From NCBI RefSeq assembly GCF_910596095.1, contig NC_056545.1:22715067-22779066 (forward strand): a stretch of 64,000 nucleotides of DNA, in the 5' to 3' direction. Source of the DNA: Thunnus maccoyii. Its lineage: Eukaryota > Chordata > Actinopteri > Scombriformes > Scombridae. This document shows positions 58,157-64,000 of this stretch, piece after piece (position 1 is the stretch's first letter; every line of letters starts with the position of its first letter). The translations under genes and the position numbers were made by a program. The notes beneath the pieces are model-generated. The model saw only the letters and a program-made list of their open reading frames with translations, had not been told where the DNA came from and ran no database searches.

Positions 58157-61100
58157 GTTTCAGGGTGGGATTTCCCAGAGCGGATGGGATAAATTGTTTG
58201 GCCATTGCCTAGCACTTGCCTCAAGATTCAAGTTTAAATGGATACGGTAGTACACTACAAATGTCAACACCTTCCAGGTTGACTTTTTTTCTTTTTTGAT
58301 TATTTTTCTTAAACCAAGTCCCCTCCCCTCTCCCCGAATGGATAAGCTAGTCTACTAAGATGTGTAACATTCATCAGCTGTAAACTGCTGTCAGTTTGAG
58401 ATAAAATGAAATTACAGCAACAGAGCCATGCTACCTTAAAGTCCAAGCTACAGGATCACAAAACAATAGGGGAGTCCATTTTTGTATTATTTAAGGGAAA
58501 ATGAGCCATTTCAAGTCTTATTTTTTTCCAGTGGAAACAGTTAATAATAGTCTGAGAGCCATCAGACGCTGCAACAGTGAAAAAACAAAACAAAACTATA
58601 TTTTCTACTTGTTGCACTGTTATTTGTTTTTTTAGATGAAATGGCAACACAACTGGAACCAACTACAGCTCCTAATGAGCTTCTTGTATCGGTTCCTAGG
58701 TGGCATTTATTATTTAATAAAATATTCAGATTAATAAATTCAAAGGAAAACGCTGCAAATGAAGAGGAGGAACACTTTCTTTTATCCTGTCGGAATAAAA
58801 CTTAACTAAGTTGATACACTTAAATGCTTTGATTCTTGTTATATTTATTGTTTTTCTACTATTGAGATATTTTTAACACTAAAATGTGCAAATGAGGCGA
58901 CATTTTTTGAACAGAAGCATTAATACCTGGGACATGTTTTTAAATTAATTCTTGTTTAGCTTTCCTTAGATTTTTAAAATACACTTTGGGGAAAATACTG
59001 TATTTTTTCTTTTCCAATGTGATCACTTTACAATAAAGTTGAATATTATTTGACTTGCTAAACATGTGGGAATTAGCTACTTTTGGGATGATTTGTCTAT
59101 TTGCCTAGTTTTAAATAACCTAATTGATTCATTGGAATAATTTGTCGATTAGCGTCACTAACAAAGCTGCCATTACTGTACATACAGTATCTCATTTGAC
59201 AGTCTATACTGGATGAGGAGAATGAATAGACACTAATGTTGTTTATTAATGTGACATTATTCAATTTTAAGACCCCACAAGGCAAAATAAACTAAATAAC
59301 TGATATAAAATGTGAATTATCTTTAATTGAAATCATTTAAAAAAAAACAGCTCAATCTGCTGTTGGAGTGTGCACACAGCTTGAGCTGGGAAGTTGAATT
59401 GGCTTTACAACAGATTTGTTTTAGTTTCAAACAGGCACACAGCTGCTCCTGTATAAACTCTGGATGTCCTGTGGGACCTTTTGAGGAAACTGCACTTCAG
59501 TCATTTAAATCTGAAGTTGTAATATGTGTAGTTTGTCTCTGATTTAGCTCAGCACTCACATCAGGACATGAATTTAACCATCTATTAATCAGCCTCCAAA
59601 TGCAGCCCAACCTGTAACACCTGCTAATATTCCTTTTGAAGTCAGAGGTTTTCTGTTTCGTGGAGTCTTTTTTACTCTTACAGTAATGCTTCTATAATGA
59701 CTAATGTGTGAACACCATTTATAACGATTTAAAACAAAAACTAGTGCCCAGGGCTTAAGATTTAAAAATATTAATGAAAGTTTTGAGAGAAACAAAAGTC
59801 TGAATAAGATTAAAATCAGTATTATCTAAAAATAACTATGCCAGAGGCATCTGGGATATTTCCAAGGTGTACAAACATTAAAAGATATAACAGATAAAAC
59901 AGCACTATGACTGATATCATGACTATAGTGGTCATCATTGGTATGTCACTTAAAAAAATATTAAAGTTTTCTTTTTTTTTTTTTTTTTACATAAAATCGT
60001 ATTCATGATTATAGCTTGTGTCCCTCTTTAAAAAAAACCCAAAACAATCAAAAATAAAAGTTTTGCATATCTAGCATTAGCATTTAAGGTAGTATGGCAC
60101 ACCCCTTTTAAAACATTCAAGGGTGGGGATCCAAATAATGCCTTGTGTACAATTCCATCTTACAGCAACGGTTTCTCTGTTGTTCATCCATGAGAGCTTT
60201 GGTTAGCTGAAACCATGTGAGAGTGGTAAAACCAACATAAAACATACAGGGAATAAATTACAATGAACCTCTAAACAAAATAATTGTCTGCAAATATATC
60301 TGAATAACATGATCATTTAGAGAAAGGTCTATCTTGACTGGTCCTAAATCCACTATTCACTACAAGTATTATATTAATGAGTCCTATATAACATCTACTT
60401 GTAATTACAGGAGATAGAAAAAGAGCGCGAGAGGGAGAGGGGTAAATATGAGAGAAAGGAGAGGTAGAGCGAGGGAGAACAACAAAGAGCACTACACTGG
60501 TATCAAAGACAGCACTCTGTTTACAAGTTAACTGTGATTTCTTTACACACTAATGAAATACATGAATGATCAACAAAAGATAGTAGGGTTTCTGAGGATG
60601 GGGAATGGAAAGAGAGAAAGCAATGGATGCACAGTACATTTTAATAGTATATTACAATTATTAATATATAAACCACAAAGTATCAATAAAACTCTGATTA
60701 AACTTGAAATCAGCAAAGAAGCATCTTTCTTTTTTTTTTTTTTTATAGTTTTGTATTTCTTATTTTCTTTTACATTTGAACATTACAAGGGTATTTTTTT
60801 TTCTCTTTACTCTTTAAATTATTACTTGATCACACCTCCATATCATTTACTTTTAAAAGTATCCAGCATATTTCTTTACCTGGTTGTTTTGAAATTAAAA
60901 GTAATGAGACAAGAACTGGGTAAAATGAAAAACAACAAATACATCTGCAGCAGGTAAAGTATTTCAGAAGACACACCATTCATTCCATCAGTGACTTTAA
61001 AAACCGGACCGCACTCTGGAGCAGATTATTATTAATATTATTATTATTATTAAACGTTTGTCATGAGTGAAATCATTAACCACACATACTGTGTAAAACC

Positions 61101-62769
61101 TGGTGCAGCGACAGATAGTGAATAATTCAGTGTCATCTTTTGACCCTGTATAAATACCTTTAGATGAGTCATGGGTCTAATATATAAAGAAATCCAAAGG
61201 CGTTGCCTCAGTACACTGCGACATGTCAGTTACTATTTCCCAAGCTGTTAACTCACCTCAGAACTTTGAAGCGTTTGTCTAGTTTAGAATACATTAACCC
61301 CAAAAAATCCTTCATACTATCCCAAAGCACAGGGCCGTTTTTAAAAAGCCAACATATACATGTGCAAATAGGAAATGGCCTGTACTTTACTACTCACAGT
61401 GCAATGATTACTCGCTTTATTACCTTTCAGTGTTTTCATTTATTTTGCCACTTAGAATAAATTAAACCTGCCAATGATTTCCAACGATAGAACTCACAAG
61501 GCTGAGGTATGGTATCAAAATGTTTACTTTCCTAATTCATTCAAAAAAGAACTGATTCAGAGAACAAGCGTTACATAAAAGGCTCTCGCACAGAGCCCAG
61601 ATATTGTGTTCCAAAAATGAATCAGGAACAAGCAGGATGTAACCAACAGTAACATACGACTAACAAGATCCTCTCAGGAGTATAAAAGTGTCAGGATGCA
61701 CAGAGCACTGTAAAATGCCTGGTTCAAGTTCTAATCTTCACATCTAAGTACAGTGTGCTTTGGATTAAATCATCTTTTTTTTTTTTTTTTTTACCTCTCT
61801 TTGAAATGATACTGATATCTTAACAGTTAGACAAAAGATACCAATCAGGATCTTTTTTTTTTGTATTATTATTATTATTATTTGTTAAAACTGTGTTGAC
61901 TTAACTCACTGGTTGTAAATTTGCTGGTATGACACTTGTAAAATTATTCAGCTTCGGTATTTACAGAGCAAGTGTGTTCTGTGTTTGTCTCCGGGGTCGT
62001 TACCGTCTTCCAGCAGAAAAGTAGAATAATAAGTGTTTACAGCTTTTTCTTCTATTCACACGCTATAACATGTTCTTTGACACACCATCACAAAAATATG
62101 CTATTCTCTCACTGAGTTGGTTATATGCAGTGACTGGAATAATATGTACAGCTACATTTCTTTTTCTCAAGTTTGAATTCACAATGTAGTTATATGAAAT
62201 TTGTTATAGCATATATATATATTTCTAAACAACAAAAACAACACTTATAAAAAAGGACCATAAAAATATTGGAGTCCTCTTTGTATTGCCCAAAAATAGG
62301 TAATTATGGTTAACAATGAGACATCACAAGAAATAAAACAGCTACTAAGATTTATTACTTAGATACCCTCTTAAAATTTTCCTTAAACTTGATTATTTTT
62401 TTTCTGCGAGTCTTTCCACACTGACTTTCCTTTTTTTTTTGTGGAAAGACTGAATGCAACATCCAATCGTTTTTCCTTTTACACTAACCGATACAAAGAT
62501 GAAGACATGACTTGCAGATATTCTTGGCTATGACCCCCGTACTGTAAGTTCAAACAAAATCCATTTACACAAATATACTATAAGATAAAATAAAACGACA
62601 CAAAATCAAGGTTGAACTAAAATGACTTCCTAAAAACTAATCAAAACAAAAAGCTAACAGAGGAAGGAAATAGGTGGATGAAATCGACGTGAAACATCAT
62701 ACCAAACCAGGTTGTAAAGTTATAGGAGGTTTGGGATATAGTACAGCAGTTGTTATTTTTCTGAGATGA
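57030..62769 (-). other. Gene-free tract, possibly a minus-strand 3'UTR
   Basis: No coding frame supported on either strand. If the exon at 62770-62920 is real, this would be its 3' untranslated region. A cluster of AATAAA on the minus strand near 57035-57050 (plus strand tttattttatttatttt) would be a possible end. Weakly supported. Confidence 0.25.
58101..58156. repeat. (GT)n microsatellite
   Basis: GT run with TATG interruptions. Confidence 0.95.
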
Positions 62770-62920
62770 CTAACGTTTTCTTTTCTTCTTCATATGGTTC
62801 CGACTTTTCGTCCTTTTTGCCTGGGTGACGCTGTAGTGCTTGAAGTTGGATAGCATCACCTGCACACAAAGCCAATTAGAAACTTCGTCCTGTCTTTCCT
62901 GGGCCACCAGATATACTCTG
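62770..62920 (-). CDS. Possible terminal coding exon of an unidentified minus-strand gene
   Basis: On the minus strand a long pyrimidine tract followed by atcacccag/cag makes a strong acceptor at about 62920. The frame then encodes about 49 residues: VYLVAQERQDEVSNWLCVQV, then MLSNFKHYSVTQ, ending in a very basic tail (KKKRKR) and a TAG at 62770-62772. The first half loosely resembles the last strand and helix of a PH domain, which is a guess. I do not recognise the protein, and no partner exon is visible up to the right edge. Could be chance. Confidence 0.3.
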
Positions 62921-62959
62921 CTGGGTGATAAAGAAAAAAAAAAGGGTGATGAGAGCATT

Positions 62960-64000
62960 AGAATCAGTTCAGTTCATATCCATAATGTACTCTAAGAATA
63001 ATTGTAAAATTTAATGACAGAAATATGTGGTTATTAAAAGAAATTCCAAATAAAATATTTTGGAATTAGCCCACATAACACAGATTTGAAAGAAATATTC
63101 ATTAATTACAGCAGGTCCAAACTTACTGTGGCTGCAGGCATGACATGACAAGTACACATGATTACAATAAAGGACACTCTATTTAACAACTTGGTTAGCG
63201 ATCATGCTCGTACATGTGGAGTCAGATTGCAGATGTGATAACTTCTTTTTTTTTTTATAATGCTCAGATCGCTTAGCTCTAAATTAGCTGGAAAACCAAT
63301 TACAATTTAAACACATGTGTGCACAAATGAATAAATTCAACACGCGTCACACATCGTATCTACAAAGTACAACACTAAAAGCTCTTCTAGGCGTTTTCAA
63401 AGGGGCACAGTGTTAGCAATAAAGATGTAATGCAGTGACATTTACTGTTTGAGAAATACTTAATGATTCAAAGCTAGTAAGAAGTTTGGGATTTTAGACT
63501 TGTTGAAGTCATGGAAGTGAAAGGGTGGGACGGCAGCTCTGCCCTTAGAAAAGCAGAGCTGAGGTCATGTAATGACATCAAAAACATCAAAAACTGGTGT
63601 GTGACATACTGTATGGTTGACATAAGGTTGGCACTAGTAAAATATGTGGAGGACTATTTCAGGATGACATCATTTTAAAACGTTAATAAGAAAAGAAGCA
63701 AGAAAAACTGACAGAACTGGTAGTATGTGTGACTGCGTGACTTAAGTATTAATATTTCCTAAGTCACACGAAGGAATTGACCATGATTACATTTCTTGAT
63801 ATTAAAAAATCTTCTCTACTATCTTTATTGTTCACACATCAAACAGACCACCTCTCTCACAGCTCTTGATTTGCGCAGAGATAAACTTTCCTGCCGCACT
63901 TTACTACCAGCTCTGTCACTCTGAGGAGGTGAATAAACAACCAATAATGCCATGAACATATATTAGAGAGAGAGTGATAGAAAGGCACAGTAAATAAAAT
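62960..64000. other. Right-edge spacer or intron
   Basis: AT-rich; no exon or element recognised. Would be intronic if the exon at 62770-62920 is genuine. Confidence 0.4.

Noticed and set aside
63120-63200. Candidate minus-strand exon before the 62770-62920 exon (a GTAAGT donor is present)
   Set aside because: No acceptable acceptor upstream, and the short frame has no supporting features.

Overview
The window is nuclear DNA from a ray-finned fish, most likely a percomorph. The evidence is intron-rich vertebrate genes with GT-AG introns, abundant CA/GT microsatellites, fish-type hAT MITEs and a decayed L2-like LINE. Four protein-coding genes can be recognised and rebuilt exon by exon. Gene names are from recalled family sequences; no database search was possible.

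Layout: (1) 366-3858, minus strand: the first two coding exons of gab3, a PH-domain docking adaptor whose remainder lies off the left edge. (2) 6641-18205, plus strand: a complete 21-exon aifm1 (apoptosis-inducing factor, 792 aa as spliced here), with a CpG-rich 5' flank and a canonical poly(A) signal at 18603. (3) 20221-28765, plus strand: a complete 10-exon glycine receptor alpha subunit, best fit glra4 (479 aa), with all expected disulphides and ligand residues plus a 31-residue loop exon that can be skipped in frame. (4) 33843-38398, plus strand: a complete 4-exon nufip2 (644 aa), from a CpG-rich first exon and probably followed by a 3'UTR of about 5 kb. (5) From about 43.7 kb to the right edge there is no confidently identified gene. 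This stretch holds MITEs, a tandem duplication, a degenerate LINE, complex blocks that look like non-coding regulatory sequence, and one possible terminal coding exon on the minus strand at 62770-62920.

The four genes do not form a pathway: receptor signalling adaptor, mitochondrial flavoprotein, inhibitory ion channel, RNA-binding partner of FMRP. gab3 and aifm1 are head to head, about 2.8 kb apart between their start codons. The next three genes are in the same orientation.

Most notable observations: a 183-residue Pro/Glu/Ala-rich linker in aifm1, built from five consecutive exons that are all symmetrical (phase 1-1) and include a 24-bp coding minisatellite; the skippable M3-M4 loop exon in glra4; three strong CTCF-like motifs in convergent arrangement; hAT MITEs with legible 8-bp target duplications and one apparent MITE-in-MITE nest; and a decayed tandem duplication near 48-49 kb. 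I found no CRISPR array, rRNA or convincing tRNA gene, and no evidence for a wholly new system.
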